Source: Eunapius fragilis (Eukaryota > Porifera > Demospongiae > Spongillida > Spongillidae). From it: 64,000 bases of DNA. Below the pieces are notes generated by a model. It was not told the DNA's origin, did no database searches, and saw only the letters and a program-made list of their open reading frames with translations. The translations under genes and the position numbers were made by a program. Below are positions 35,817 through 53,910 of this stretch, piece by piece; position 1 is the first letter of the stretch, and the number at the start of each line of letters is the position of its first letter. The DNA is taken from assembly GCA_963681505.1 (NCBI GenBank), contig OY811985.1, positions 4,216,952 to 4,280,951 of the forward strand. The letters run 5' to 3'.

Positions 35817-36245
35817 TGAGGGCACACTGCCTTGTGAGGGACACACTGCCTTGTGATGGACACACTGCCTTGTGATGGACACACTGCCTTGTGATGGACA
35901 CACTGCCTTGTGAGGGACACACTGACACACTGCCTTGTGATGGACACACTGCCTTGTGATGGACACACTGCCTTGAGAGGGACACACTGCCTTGTGATGG
36001 ACACACTGCCTTGAGAGGGACACACTGCCTTGTGATGGACACACTGCCTTGTGATGGACACACTACCTTGTGATGAACACACTGCCTTGTGATGGACACA
36101 CTGCCTTGTGATGGACACACTGCCTTGTGATGGACACACTGCCTTGTGATGGACACACTGCCTTGTGATGGACACACTGCCTTGTGAGGGACACACTGCC
36201 TTGTGAGGGACACACTGCCTTGTGATGGACACACTGCCTTGCAAT
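35817..36245. repeat. 19-bp minisatellite, about 22 units
   Basis: Unit gatggacacactgccttgt with gagggacacactgccttgt variants. Confidence 0.95.
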
Positions 36246-37940
36246 GTATGAGGGACACACCAGGCAAATATGACCTTGCATGTGAGGGACACACTGGGCC
36301 CTCAGTATGACTTCCCAATCAGTATACATATACACAACAAAACCATTTTGCACAGATGCATACACAAACATGAAGAACAGCTGCAAATCTCTGACATACA
36401 ACTGTCTCCAAGCATGGTGGTGCCAGTTACATTTACAATTTCCTTTTCTTATTGAATCAGGAAATAGTATTCCCAATACCAATAGATTAAATCCTTTTTG
36501 GCAATACTCACACTTCAAACACATAAGACACTTCCCACTCACTGATAAAACATGTACATCTATATGAAGAAGAACCCAATTGTGCAATCACAGCAACAAA
36601 ACTTCACACCCATGTACAGCAAAACGTTGGTGTGGTTGCTATTTCTTGGGGGGGGGGGGGGGGGGGGAGGAGAATGTGGATGGACGGACTCCTGTTGAAT
36701 ATAATGTCCAGGTATGTTCAGGTATGGCCTTGGTAAGGTTACTGTAACTTAGTTGAAATGTTTTCAAATTGCCCCTGCAATTGCAAAACTACGAGGTGTA
36801 CATAAAAAACACAATATTTATTACAACATATACAACCAGCATCCTCAAAATGACTAATCCCCAGCCCAACACTAGTTCCTCCTCCCCATTTCCTCTTTAC
36901 TACTCTTGTTTGTGATGATAAGATAACACAACGAATTTAGAAAGAAATACTGCATGAGCACACGACTAACGATAACACTAAGCCTTTGTGTGTGTGCACT
37001 TAATATGCAGGGGTATCTAAATACACATTGCAATACACACAGCGATGCTACAATAATCACCCTGTTGCCCACAGAGGGGCGTAATCTGCAGACTACCTTC
37101 AAAAATAACTTACAACAGTGTAAATATGTACAAACCAACTGCTTATACCAAAAGTCCATCTACAGTTTTTCAAAATGTCAGCATTCTAAATACCAATACT
37201 GTACAAAAAGCAGCAGATCCAGAAGGACTTGATGGCATCACTCCCTTCAACCCCCCCCCCCCCCCCAATGTATGCCATCTATTTTGAGAGTAGCAGTGGT
37301 CAGTCACCTGATGTCCCTTGGAAGTATACAAATCACATTGTGCACCCCAGGGCATTGCCACAGCAGCAAAATAAGACGAACCAACAATTTAATATCAACA
37401 CAGGTTGGTGCCAAGTGAATGTGTGGGGTGGGGGGTGGGGGGTGGGGGGTGCAATCTAATTGATTACTGTTGCAAGTGGCACACGGAAGTAGTGTGCCTG
37501 CTTGGCTTGGCATACCTGCATGGCCTCCATACACAGTCGGTTGAGTTATCAACAACGCAGAACTGATAATCTGATCTCTACTATGCAAGCCTGTCACACC
37601 CGCTTCTGTGTAACAGTAAACCATTTCAAAGACCTCAAAAGCCAGCAAAAAAAAAAGGTATGCTATGAACAGGTTTCTTGGAAGGGTAACAAATTGTATA
37701 TATCCTATCTGACCACCAAGGGTGCTAGGGTCCATCACAGATGGTATAACCCCTCCATGTGTATGCTATGGTACAATCCCATCATGCAAACATATGGTAA
37801 GTAATTGTCAATTGCATACATGATCTTTCTATGCTCAACCGTGAAGTGACGATAGGAAATAAGCAGAGGAATGACAAGATGGCAGATAGGAGGATGCATA
37901 CCATATTGTTACATGACCCTATTCAACTCCCTCCTGCCCT

Positions 37941-37945
<5 letters not shown>
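36246..37945. other. Non-coding stretch with homopolymers
   Basis: Contains a G run at 36648-36667, a C run at 37250-37266 and a ggggtggggggt patch at 37424-37450. No convincing exon on either strand. Confidence 0.45.
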
Positions 37946-37947
<2 letters not shown>

Positions 37948-38021
<74 letters not shown>

Positions 38022-38105
38022 TTTTCTGTATACATATGCTGCTGAAGAGAGAGAGAGAGGGGGGGGGAGAGAGAGAGGGAGAGAGAGTGAGTGAGTGAGA
38101 GAGAG
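37948..38105. repeat. (CT)n followed by (GA)n
   Basis: CT repeat at 37948-38017 and an imperfect GA repeat at 38047-38105. They are self-complementary and could pair. Confidence 0.95.
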
Positions 38106-38267
38106 ATGGAGAAAGAGAAACTTCAAACTGTCAATATTGGAATGGGCAAATAGAAGTAATAGTGTTTCTAGCTTTGACATTGCAGTTCTAGTAAGTGCTC
38201 ACTTGTTTATTAGTTGAATAGGTCACATCATGGCGTGAGTGTGCCAGTGGGATATGGTGAGCCAATG

Positions 38268-38467
38268 NNNNNNNNNNNNNNNNNNNNNNNNNNNNNNNNN
38301 NNNNNNNNNNNNNNNNNNNNNNNNNNNNNNNNNNNNNNNNNNNNNNNNNNNNNNNNNNNNNNNNNNNNNNNNNNNNNNNNNNNNNNNNNNNNNNNNNNNN
38401 NNNNNNNNNNNNNNNNNNNNNNNNNNNNNNNNNNNNNNNNNNNNNNNNNNNNNNNNNNNNNNNNNNN
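38268..38467. other. Assembly gap (200 N)
   Basis: Exactly 200 N, so probably a placeholder of unknown true length. The right edge is a 12-bp tandem repeat, a likely cause of the break. Confidence 0.99.
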
Positions 38468-38568
38468 TACCCTATACCTTACCCTATACCTTACCCTATA
38501 CCTTACCCTATACCTTACCCTATACCTTACCCTATACCTTACCCTATACCTTACCCTACCCTTCTTTA
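38468..38568. repeat. 12-bp tandem repeat
   Basis: Unit ccctatacctta, about 8 copies, running out of the gap. Confidence 0.95.
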
Positions 38569-39639
38569 CCTTATACAACCCAGCCTAATTTCTTCCCAAC
38601 CATGTACCACACAGAAGGATCTAGTTTTTTAAAAAGTTACCGTAGTTTTGAAACAACATTTTCACTTGTCCTTTCAAGGTCATTATGATCAACTGAGATC
38701 AGATAATTGGATGAACGGTTTCTTTTTCGCTTCTGAGCAGCTAACAGGAATATCTGTTGTGGTGCAATAATAGGTTGACATAAAAGCACACTTCAGATAA
38801 CTGCACACAAGGTATTGCTGGTACTAGGCTTTGAGCGCTCCTGTATCAGGAAGCTCCTAAACAACAGATTTTTTTCCCATGCATCCACATATATCATCTC
38901 TTTGTAACTCCACAACCTTTCACACACATATATATATTTATACCTTTACAATCTTACCCTATAGACCTTATATGTCACAATTGACATTACCCTTTTATTG
39001 CATGGCAAATTTTGTCAATTTCAAAGATGATTTTTGCCACTCAAAATGGTGTATATCCAGACCCATGCACACTGGCTAGTTAAGTGCCTAAAGTCTATTT
39101 ATTAGGCTTTTAAAAAAAATGCTTTTAACAATACATAGCTCAAGGATTAAATGTTTGAACTGCAGTAACTCATTGATAATTGGATGTTTTCAAAGATTAG
39201 AAATTGAAATTCTACAAGCTGCTATATGATGTTTGTGTAGCATGTGCAAACATAAAAAGCTCATAAATAGCATTGATGTTAAAAGTAGTCAACTATAAAT
39301 CACTCAGCCCTTGTGGTGGACTCTGATATATGCAGTACCATGCTTGAACACCAGCTGATTGCCAATGTACATGTATGTACCTCGGTACCAGTGACATCTG
39401 CTTCAAGATGCAGCAAATAAAGTGAGGATGGCTTCTTTTGCCGTGTAATCCTGCATTTGATAGTCACCCCTTCAGGAGCAGGCCTGGGGAGGAGTGTAAG
39501 GGTCTTCAAACATTTCCCCATTAAAATGTTTTTAAGGGCAGGCACTCCAGGATTGGGGAGGAGGTAAGGTAGGGTGGGCACTGAATAGAGGCTACTAATT
39601 ACAATGAGAGACAGAGAAAGCACACAAGGCATGCTTAAC
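38569..39639. other. Non-coding stretch, likely 3' flank of the next gene
   Basis: Lies downstream of the stop codon of the minus-strand gene at 39640 and may include its 3' UTR. No other feature. Confidence 0.4.
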
Positions 39640-45224
<5,585 letters not shown>

Positions 45225-46432
45225 ACTATACAACGAAAGCTTTAATCTGCCAAATTAGCATTCATTCTTGTACTGTCACCCGAGATCTCGTGACTAATAA
45301 TTGCATGCCTAGTTTATTTTTGCGTTGTGCAACGTGCCCGTAGGCGCGTGTGTGTGCTTGTGCGTGAACATCTAATCTATGGTGCAAAAGGGATTGGGGT
45401 CGGAGATACCCAGCAATCTATGAAGTGTACGCTTTTCTCATTTCAAGTTATATTATAGACGTGAAACATAACTAATTTTATATAGGGATTAAGGCTAGCT
45501 GGCCATAATCTTTATAGGATAGTGCATGCATATGCCCCACCCGGCCCCCATATTTAATCTTCTATAAAACGGTAAGCCATCTTGAAGGTGAACTATACAG
45601 CAATGCATGTCTAGCGTGATCACGTACCATTTCTGAAAACTATACTGGAGGATTAATCATATATAGTTTGCGGACATGATGCCGGCGGCTGTACTGAATG
45701 AACTGATTTTGATCCTTTACTCAGTTACGTTCAGACACCATGCACTGAACTGGATGAGGCCATAAATATAGGCCTATACGAGTCGCCATCACTGATACAC
45801 AGTACATATGGAGAAATGGGAGCCAGTAACTGATTAATGGGATCATGACGTTTTCCATACATGTAAACAAATCTTTCCATAGACAACTAGCTGAATATGA
45901 GGCTGCTCAATACCAAACACACCAGATTTTTACCAGCTGTGTTCGCGATAGGCTGTTAGTACGGTACATTTGACATGATTTTTACTTAAGTCACCAGATT
46001 TTTCCACTTCAAGGCATCGCTTCCATTGAATTGTTGGGCCATATACGCTGTCGGTTATCAGGTTGAACGGGTTATTCGGATATTCGCAAAAAACCTATCT
46101 TTCGAATAGCAATTTGGCATTATTCAAGAATCGATTACTGAATTTTTTTTCTATCTTAATACCGGCTTACGTCTCTCCGTTCACCTATTCGTCGGCAATT
46201 TGCCTATTATCAGGATACTATTCTTCAGTTAACGAGATCAAGATACCTTTTTTTTTTTTTGGTCTAAATAGTGATTACAATTTGAACGATTAATATGTGT
46301 TTAATACATGAGCATGGAATATACACACCTACAGATAAAATAGATTAAGATATGAGAGTCCGGACCATTATTGCTCTCACAACAGATCTGGTCAAGGTTA
46401 GATTAACCCTGCTGTATATTTCGTACACACAG
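45225..46432. other. Upstream region of the Ser-rich protein gene
   Basis: Probable 5' flank on the minus strand. It has a T run at 46249-46260. No other gene seen. Confidence 0.4.
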
Positions 46433-47184
46433 CTACTCTTGATTTGGAGACCCAATGGCAAGCCGGGTTGCTAGACGGGAAAATGTGTCCCTAACCTCCT
46501 TTCCCCAATTCACATAAGTCTCAACTGCCAGAGGGATGCACACCCACCCTAACTCATTGCATTTGGGATCATTAGCCTTGTGCTTGCAGGTTTCTGCTGA
46601 TAAAGCTGTGAAGCCTGATGTGATGCATGCTTGGTTAAGTGAGGCAACAGAGAGGGGGGATGACACAGTGAAATCAAAAGGCAGCAAATCTGCCAGTAAT
46701 CCAATCACGAACCAAAACATCAGCTGGGCGGGAACGAGAACCATCAGGTGTCAAGTTGCTACCAACTTCAACGTGAACACCAAGATGTGCCTGGTGACAG
46801 AAATCAACAAACACATCTGGGAGTCGATTATGTCGTGTGACCACATCTCCACCCTTCTTACATGTAGCATGGTGACCCTGGAGATCTAATGCTGTGTTAG
46901 GACAAAGAGAACAGGAAAACCCTCTGCCAATCCCAGCCACCACCTAATGCCTACCCAGAACTCATGGGGGTCGAGATGTAAATCAAGTTCTCCACTAGGC
47001 ACCACTAAAAGCCAAGAGGATTCATAGGGGGCTGAAGTCGAGAGGAGGCGGGCCTTGTTAGCAGGAGATGAGGAATCAAAGAGAGCTCTAAACTGCTCAG
47101 TGTCAATATTGAAAGACAGGGCCTTTTGAGATATGGGCGAGTCTACAGTAGAGCCAATGAGAATAGTGTCTTGAGTAGGCACTA
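46433..47184 (-). pseudogene. Retroelement 3' ORF fragment (family R, copy 3, best preserved)
   Basis: Two overlapping minus-strand frames. The upstream one (46886-47182) includes RWWLGLAEGFPVLFVL. The next carries FSCSLCPNTALDLQGHHATC, KKGGDVVTRHNRLPDVFVDF, then HQAHLGVHVEVGSNLTPDGS. The last (46433-46744) has PADVLVRDWITGRFAAFDFT and NDPKCNELGWVCIPLAVET. A CxxC...H...C finger-like block followed by a possible nuclease-like block is typical of the C-terminal part of invertebrate reverse-transcriptase proteins. Frames shift near 46700 and 46890, and no reverse transcriptase core is present. Confidence 0.6.
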
Positions 47185-49127
47185 TAGGCCATTGAAGGTG
47201 CTCACGGCATACTTTAGATGTTGGTTATCTACATCTGAAAAACCTGAGGAGCTAATAGAAGCGATGTACGCAGCACAGGCATGCAGAGCCAAAGAACGCA
47301 ACCCCAAACCTCCATACCTCAAACCCAGCTGTGCTTGCTGCTAGGCATGCTCGGTATAAGTGTATAATTTTATTTTTCATGTTAGTATTAATAACGACGT
47401 GGAAACGAGGTCGGATATAAGCCTTGGTTGAGAAATAACTAGCTGATGCAAGGCAGTCCTGGCTAGCTATAGGACTGTCAACGTCTCCCACCGCTAACGA
47501 TGATTAGCAACACGGATGCAATGGTTTGAACAAATCAGTTTTGAGGACCTGATGCCCTGATGAGGCCCTAACTTTATTTGCATTTAGAAGAATGCAGATT
47601 TCGTCAATTTATACATGTATGGGACAGTCACGATAAAATGGTATACCACCCATTAATGGGTTCCTTCGAGCTGGGCACCCCAGTAAATCCCTTGAAACAA
47701 AATAAATCCCATGAAACATATGTGAGTAGAAGAATAAAACTTTTTAAAGCCTTTAAGCACATAAATAAAAATAAACGTTTCGTTGATACATGCAATTTAT
47801 ATAAATTGTAATGGGACAGTGTCCAGCAAAATCGGGCTTCTTGGGTTTTAACTTATAATTTTATTATGCACTATAGAAATTGACGAATCGCACTCGTGCC
47901 TGGAAGATACGTGGAATTCAAACCGGATGGGTTGGCGAACTTCGTACTCATGGCAGCGAAAATATCTACAAGACAAAACTTGGTGTGCATGGAGAAAAAA
48001 GGTGTGGGAATAAGTGTATGAAATGTGAAAGGAGAGCATTATAAGGTTCATGTACTTGTGCAGAAATTTGGTATGTTTATAGTGGAGTTCGGTATCTATT
48101 AAAATTTTCCGATCGTTCATTGACTTGAATGCAATCCGTTACGAGGGCATAGTAAGTGAACATTTCCCGTTCGATCCGCGCCACCGATGTAGGCACACGC
48201 CTCCCAAATCACTGGCGCGAGTCGATCGCGGCGTGCACTCAATTTGCACAGCAATATCTACGTAACGGACAACGTTCTAGTCAACGATCAGGACTATATA
48301 ATACGTAGCTACAGGGCTCCTCTGAGGAATTCTAACCTGATGGATTGCATGGCGACCTTTGCAAAAGAAATCGCATGCTACGTCACAATAATGCAGGTGT
48401 GGGTCCAAAGGTGGCTCAATAACGCATGCATGCATTAATACACAAGATTATAACGCGGGCCATGTATAGTAACAAACGTATACAAATACCCAAAAGTAAA
48501 TAAATAGAATTGTCACTGCATGCATGATTCATGAAATTGATATCACTCACCCATGCATACAAGTGTACCATGCATGCATGCAGAAATCGTCCGGCCGCTT
48601 CCCATATAGCTTCAGTATACTACGCATCTTCCGTCATGCACGACTTCTTCAGTTTGCGGTTTCAAAATAATTGCATGCATGCATGCATCCATTCAACGGA
48701 AGTACGCATCAGAGTTGTCCTCGTCATCACCATGCAGTATAACGTGGTTTACCCGAAAGTTGCACGCATGCATTTATAAGCATAATGATATATACAAAAC
48801 AAGCCTTGTTAATGTAAAGTTTACTTTCGCATCTAATATGCATGGTTCCGAGGATGTTATCAAACTAGTAAGCTATCCGCCCAAAATAAGAAACTAGTAT
48901 AATTATACATATACTCAGCTAGTTGCAAAGGTTAGCAGTTGTTTCGGACGAATACTACTAGCTCGGATTCCTAAGTCCAAGGGCGCATGCGCATGGCCAC
49001 CATATATGCATAGGAAACATTCAAGATGCATTCTTTGAAAAGGCACGAACGAACATGCATACACATACAATTACGCACCAAAAACACGCACGCACACACA
49101 CCGACACGCATACATACATACATACAT

Positions 49128-49130
<3 letters not shown>
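47185..49130. other. Mostly non-coding stretch
   Basis: An isolated end of the family D miniature element (gggacagtgtccagcaaaat) sits at 47813. A plus-strand frame at 48244-48390 (IYVTDNVLVNDQDYIIRS...) ends at a possible CAG|gtgtgg donor and could be an exon, but nothing joins it. Palindromic gcatgcatgcat motifs are frequent at 48510-48780. Confidence 0.4.

Positions 49131-49173
<43 letters not shown>
49131..49173. repeat. (CA)n microsatellite
   Basis: About 21 CA units, with CA-rich sequence on the left from 49085. Confidence 0.95.
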
Positions 49174-49175
<2 letters not shown>

Positions 49176-49251
49176 ATAAACACAATAACACGTAGCTGAT
49201 ATAAAGCAAAAAAAAAGATTGAAATCCCAAGTTAAAAATATACTACCCGTC

Positions 49252-50256
49252 TTATCTCACTTGTCTCGAACACCAATGAACCCTTTCCATCACACCTCTA
49301 AGCCTCACTGCCAAGTCTGCCTGATCTGCTGACGACAAAGGTCCCATGGCTACCAGCAATCCATGGTCCCTGGTCATCACATACTGCTCCAAGACGGCCC
49401 AAGGGCTGTAAGACGTTGCGAGCTTTTCGATCGATTCGATCGTCTCTCTCCTAAACACGCAAATCCGCTTCAAAAAGTGCGCTTGTAGGTCGTAGTGCAA
49501 TGACGTCATTCTTGCTGTGGCATAGCCAAGCCAAAAAGCGGACTCATTGTCGAGCAGGACCAGCTGTCCGCTTGAAGTCACCTCGAGGTTGTGAACAGGC
49601 TTCTGAAGCATGTTTGGGGTCCACTGTAGATTAAGCATAGTGCTGAACAGCCTGTCCGTGTGTCCCGTGATGTAGTCGAATGCAATCATGTCAGTCCACT
49701 GCAATAGTCGCAGTTTCTCGCTTGTGCTGTAGTTCCTTGCGGACTCTTTCGTAACTAGCGCGCTTTCGGGCTTGAAAACGTCCGGGATGTACTCTTCGGA
49801 GAGTCCATCCACATACATGGCTAGTTCTACCGCAGACCCTTGATGCCAACCAATTGCTTTGGCTTCTGCCGCAACGTTACTCCAAAGTCTGCTGGAAAAG
49901 TCGATCGTTACCAAGACGGTCGGAGGCACGCTGTCGATGCCGAGGAGGGAGGCAAGGTGATAGGCGTACATGTCGGAGCGGAGGTCAGCTCTGGTGTCCC
50001 TGTAGCGGCAGCACACCTTCGTCCCGTCTTCCAACCTGGCGAGGCGGTTCTTCAGTCGTCCGCAACCACTTTCTAGGGTCACAACCCCTAGCGTCTGCAG
50101 TTTTGCGGTAAAGCCGTCACTGTCTTGTTTGGCGAATGGAGCCTTGTAACTCGCATACACATCTTGGTCCCAGAATAGCTCCGTGGGAAAGTCGGTAATT
50201 TTTAGTGGCAAAGAACTCGATGCGAAAAATGCTACCAAAAACACCGCGGTTTGCAT
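49252..50256 (-). CDS. Four-jointed (FJX1)-like Golgi/secreted kinase, intronless
   Basis: A 334-residue protein. The N-terminus MQTAVFLVAFFASSSLPLK is a signal peptide or anchor, placing it in the secretory pathway. The family core is visible: CGRLKNRLARLEDGTKVCCR, which matches the nucleotide-binding start of Four-jointed box kinases, then MYAYHLASLLGIDSVPPTVL, FDYITGHTDRLFSTMLNLQW (the catalytic-loop-like block) and LVLLDNESAFWLGY (the metal-binding DNE block). Four-jointed phosphorylates Ser/Thr in cadherin repeats of Fat and Dachsous in the Golgi and so tunes planar polarity and growth; FAM20 kinases are relatives. Length is close to the catalytic region of FJX1, with a shorter N-terminal stem. 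The frame is intact, and the start is the only Met before the hydrophobic segment. Confidence 0.8.
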   Translation of the reverse strand: MQTAVFLVAFFASSSLPLKITDFPTELFWDQDVYASYKAPFAKQDSDGFTAKLQTLGVVTLESGCGRLKNRLARLEDGTKVCCRYRDTRADLRSDMYAYHLASLLGIDSVPPTVLVTIDFSSRLWSNVAAEAKAIGWHQGSAVELAMYVDGLSEEYIPDVFKPESALVTKESARNYSTSEKLRLLQWTDMIAFDYITGHTDRLFSTMLNLQWTPNMLQKPVHNLEVTSSGQLVLLDNESAFWLGYATARMTSLHYDLQAHFLKRICVFRRETIESIEKLATSYSPWAVLEQYVMTRDHGLLVAMGPLSSADQADLAVRLRGVMERVHWCSRQVR

Positions 50257-50995
50257 TTTGGCACTGGTAGTTTAAAGCGGTTTGCTTAAGAGGTATAGAA
50301 TTGGTAGGGCGGAAATACTAGCATGATCAATGCACGTGCACGTTTCTCACAGTCACATACTGATAGGCTCTTCACAGTCTTGGATTCGGTATACGGTTCC
50401 GTAATTATACACCAGCCAGACACAAACCACCACACAGGGTGACCGCAACCATTCAATCCACCAAGCCACCTGTCGTGAATGGACCGTTAGTAATTACTCC
50501 CATGGTTGCTTGTGGCGGGGGATCAAAGGTGTGTCTGCAAAAGAATGCAAATTCTTTCTGCCATTCTCTGTCTACAACAAAAAAAAAAAAGGAAAGGACA
50601 ATACACCCGCACTACTGACATAATATGACAATGTAAACACACAAGGAGGTGAAATTGGGTACCTCAATGAATGTCTTCAAAGCATTGTGGTACATTTTTA
50701 GGGTTGTGAACTATACCAATGGTTAAGTACCTCCCACACCACACCCAAAGTGTAAGTGAGCACTCATTGGAACCAATGAGTGTAAAACATTTCTGATAGG
50801 AGTGGAATGTTCAAATGGTGATCATGAAGCAAGGGGGTAACATCTTAGTTTGTGCACATCAAAATAATGGGAAGAGAGGAAAAAGGACTAGCTTGAGAGG
50901 AACCTGACCCTTATCAGTTGTACAAAGATGTTATGGCAGGGGCCCAAATGAAGGTCACGACATTAGGTGCAATGCTGAGTACCAGTATGTTAAGC

Positions 50996-51000
<5 letters not shown>
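50257..51000. other. Upstream region of the Four-jointed-like gene
   Basis: Non-coding. It contains an A run at 50579-50591. Confidence 0.4.
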
Positions 51001-51065
<65 letters not shown>

Positions 51066-51125
51066 ATGTGCGTGCATTGTGTGTGTGTGTTGGTGTGTGC
51101 ATGTGCATGCGTTGTGTGTGTGTGT
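51001..51125. repeat. (TG)n microsatellite
   Basis: Pure TG at about 51001-51064, then TG-rich sequence. Confidence 0.95.
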
Positions 51126-51384
51126 AATGTGTGTGGGGGGGAATAGGGAGAGAGGCTCCTCATGCATGTAATGTGATCAAGGGCTGAAGAAGGTAAGCAT
51201 GGCTAAACACTTGCGGCACTAGTGCCACTTTGGGACAAAGATGTCGAGGCCTTAAAAGTGAATTGATATGGCTCTGTGCAATAAATTGTTAGGTCAGAGC
51301 TGTGGGCCAGTTATTTTGGGGTGTTGGGCGGGGGAAGGACCAAATTAAATTAGCTAGGGCTACAGCACCATCTGGATGCATCCA

Positions 51385-51387
<3 letters not shown>

Positions 51388-51440
<53 letters not shown>

Positions 51441-51490
51441 GCGTGCGTGTGTGTGTGTGTGTGTGTGTGCTTGTGCATGTGTGTGTTTGT
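51388..51490. repeat. (GT)n microsatellite
   Basis: GT repeat with a few GC interruptions. Confidence 0.95.
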
Positions 51491-51499
51491 GTCTCTTGC

Positions 51500-53290
51500 A
51501 CAGGTGTGGTTAGCTATTGGTATGTAAGGGGTGACTATTGCACTCATTGGGATAAAGCGAGTGGAGGTACTGGTTAAATAGATCGAAGAGCATAGCAGTA
51601 GAAAGTAATTTGTCAGATGCAGTTCTAGTACATTCTAATCATTATAGAATCCCAAACCAAAAGGTGTCCTTCACTAGTGAGGCCCTTGTGGATTTGTGTC
51701 CAACCACACACCTATGTATCAAGGATAGAGCCAAGGTCATGCAGGTGTTACTACCCACATCCAATCTGTGGGATTTGTTCACAAAACATGGAATTGCAAA
51801 CTTTCCTAACTAATCAGTATTTTTATTTGCATACATTATAATGCATCAGCACTTTGGTCAATAATTACTTAGTCTTGAGACATAAATTTTCAGACGGCGT
51901 TGTGTAACAAAAGCTTGCTTAATTGTAGCCAGTCTATTGAGTCATTTGTGGAGTGACACTGGAGTATGGGGGAGCTGCCTCAAATGGAATGGCTTCTGGA
52001 TAATGCGGTCTGCCCCAAGCAGGATATCTTGGCAACATTGCAACATTGGCCAACCACCGCAACAAAATATTACGCACACCTTTGAACAAGTTCAAGTAAA
52101 CGTGAAGGAGAGGAGAGAGGAAAGAGGATAATTAGGGAATGGAGAGGACAGGGAGGAGTACCACGAAGTACTGCCAGCAGGGGTTGGGGGGGGGGGAGGG
52201 GGGGGGGGGGGCGGGGGGAAGAGGTAACAACCCATGCCTAGTTAGGGAAAACCCTCTATGGTCTATGGTTCTTTATCAAAGCCCCAAAAGCTTTTTGACA
52301 TCATGCAGTACCAGTTTCAGGAGTCATTAGTAATGACACTATCCATGCATCCATCTGGTCATGGCCAGATGTGCCCTTTATGGCACGACATATTGATATG
52401 TGATTATGTGATGCACCCGGCTAGACATTCCCAGTGCCCATCTCACCCCTCATCTGAATCTCACATGCATTCTCCTACTCCATACAAATCCCCCGAAGAC
52501 ACATTGCCCTCACTATGTACAATTATGCAAACATCACACACACCACACACACCTGTCTTGGGATCAAATATCAATATCTCCCCCCCCCCCCCCCCCCCCA
52601 AAAATAAATAAAATTATAATAATCCAGTGCTGGTCAATTGAACAAATTGTGTTTACTCCACATACCAACCATGCATGACATGTAATGGTGTGAGTGCTGA
52701 GCTAATTGACACTCATGCCCATTTAAGGTGACAAAACTGTTGCTCCCCTGATGTGCACAATTTAGAATTACGGCATGGTACATGAGTGGAAATCGCACAT
52801 ATTGCAGGCACATGAGTTATTGCACAGGTGCTACTGCGTGTGGTTGAAGGTTTGCATCTGCGACTGCGTGCATTCAGTGTGTGTGTTTTGCAGTGTACAT
52901 GTGGAGGAAAAGGGTACATACCAATAATGTGAGTGCAGTGCATTAGTCTCAGGTGCATCGACGAGAAGGGGAGATGGTGTTGGCAAGCAAAAGAACCACA
53001 ATAATTAAACATTTATTCATTGCCACAAGACTTTGACATGGTGACCACTTCTGCGTAGAGGCTTGGCAAGGAGCCACACCATTTGGTCGGTATTCAATTC
53101 AAGGTTGACCAAGGAATTCTGAGTGAAGTTATGTGTATTACTACCATAACTTAACATGCACAGACTACCTTTAGTATGTGATAAATTGACCCACCTTTGT
53201 TCTCCAGTGCTAACAGCAGAGGCACTGTTGCCTCACAAACTAAGTTCTATGTCAGTGTCTGCAATAACACACACGTACATGTTCACATGG
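51500..53290. other. Non-coding stretch with homopolymers
   Basis: Holds a G-rich run at 52187-52217 and a C run at 52580-52599. No gene recognised on either strand. Confidence 0.45.
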
Positions 53291-53293
53291 ATG

Positions 53294-53295
<2 letters not shown>

Positions 53296-53341
<46 letters not shown>

Positions 53342-53355
53342 ACACACATACACAC
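53296..53355. repeat. (CA)n microsatellite
   Basis: CA repeat with TA interruptions. Confidence 0.95.
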
Positions 53356-53829
53356 ACAAAATGTACGTAGGCTTTGGAAAGGTGAACATCAGGATCTGAT
53401 GCTCTCTCATGCGTGCTCATAGCATATTCAGCAAACCACAGAAAATAATAAACAGTACAATATGCACACATACTGACACACCTGTTTCACCACTTCAACC
53501 CCTGTATTGGCGTACACACATTAAATTCATCTGCAATAGCATAAGAAACCATTTTAAAGTGGTGTGTGTGTGTGGCAAAAGTTAGAAGTGTGGATTTCTA
53601 GCACCAAAATATTGAGAATGAAGAAGAACCTTCCATATGGCATTAAAAAAGCAAATAACTTGACTTCAATTACATTCCATAAGCCAACGTGAAACTTGCT
53701 TTCATAACTGGCTTTCATAAGGGTTAATAATCCTGACAATGTGGCCAATTTTTGCACGGGTTGCAACATATTTGTGACAATGAAGTTCTAAAAGTTCTGA
53801 AATGAGGCTTAAATGGTGTTTCTGTATTA

Positions 53830-53910
53830 TGTAAAAATTTGCATAGCGATTTTGCAAATTGATTAGCAACTCAATTCAGTTGCATAGCAATGTTCCTGCC
53901 GAGATGTATG
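53830..53910. repeat. Second copy of the 31.5-kb element interior
   Basis: ttagcaactcaattcagttgcatagcaatgtt matches 31512-31545 in the element at 31457-31799 (string here given in parts: ttagcaactcaattcagttg then catagcaat). No terminal repeats are found around it. Confidence 0.5.

Noticed and set aside
35692-36318. 208-codon Cys/Ser-rich repetitive frame
   Set aside because: Translation of the 19-bp minisatellite; frame cycling every three units, no signal or gene structure.
38268-38467. Centromeric or unusual DNA at the N stretch
   Set aside because: It is an assembly placeholder of exactly 200 N and carries no sequence information.
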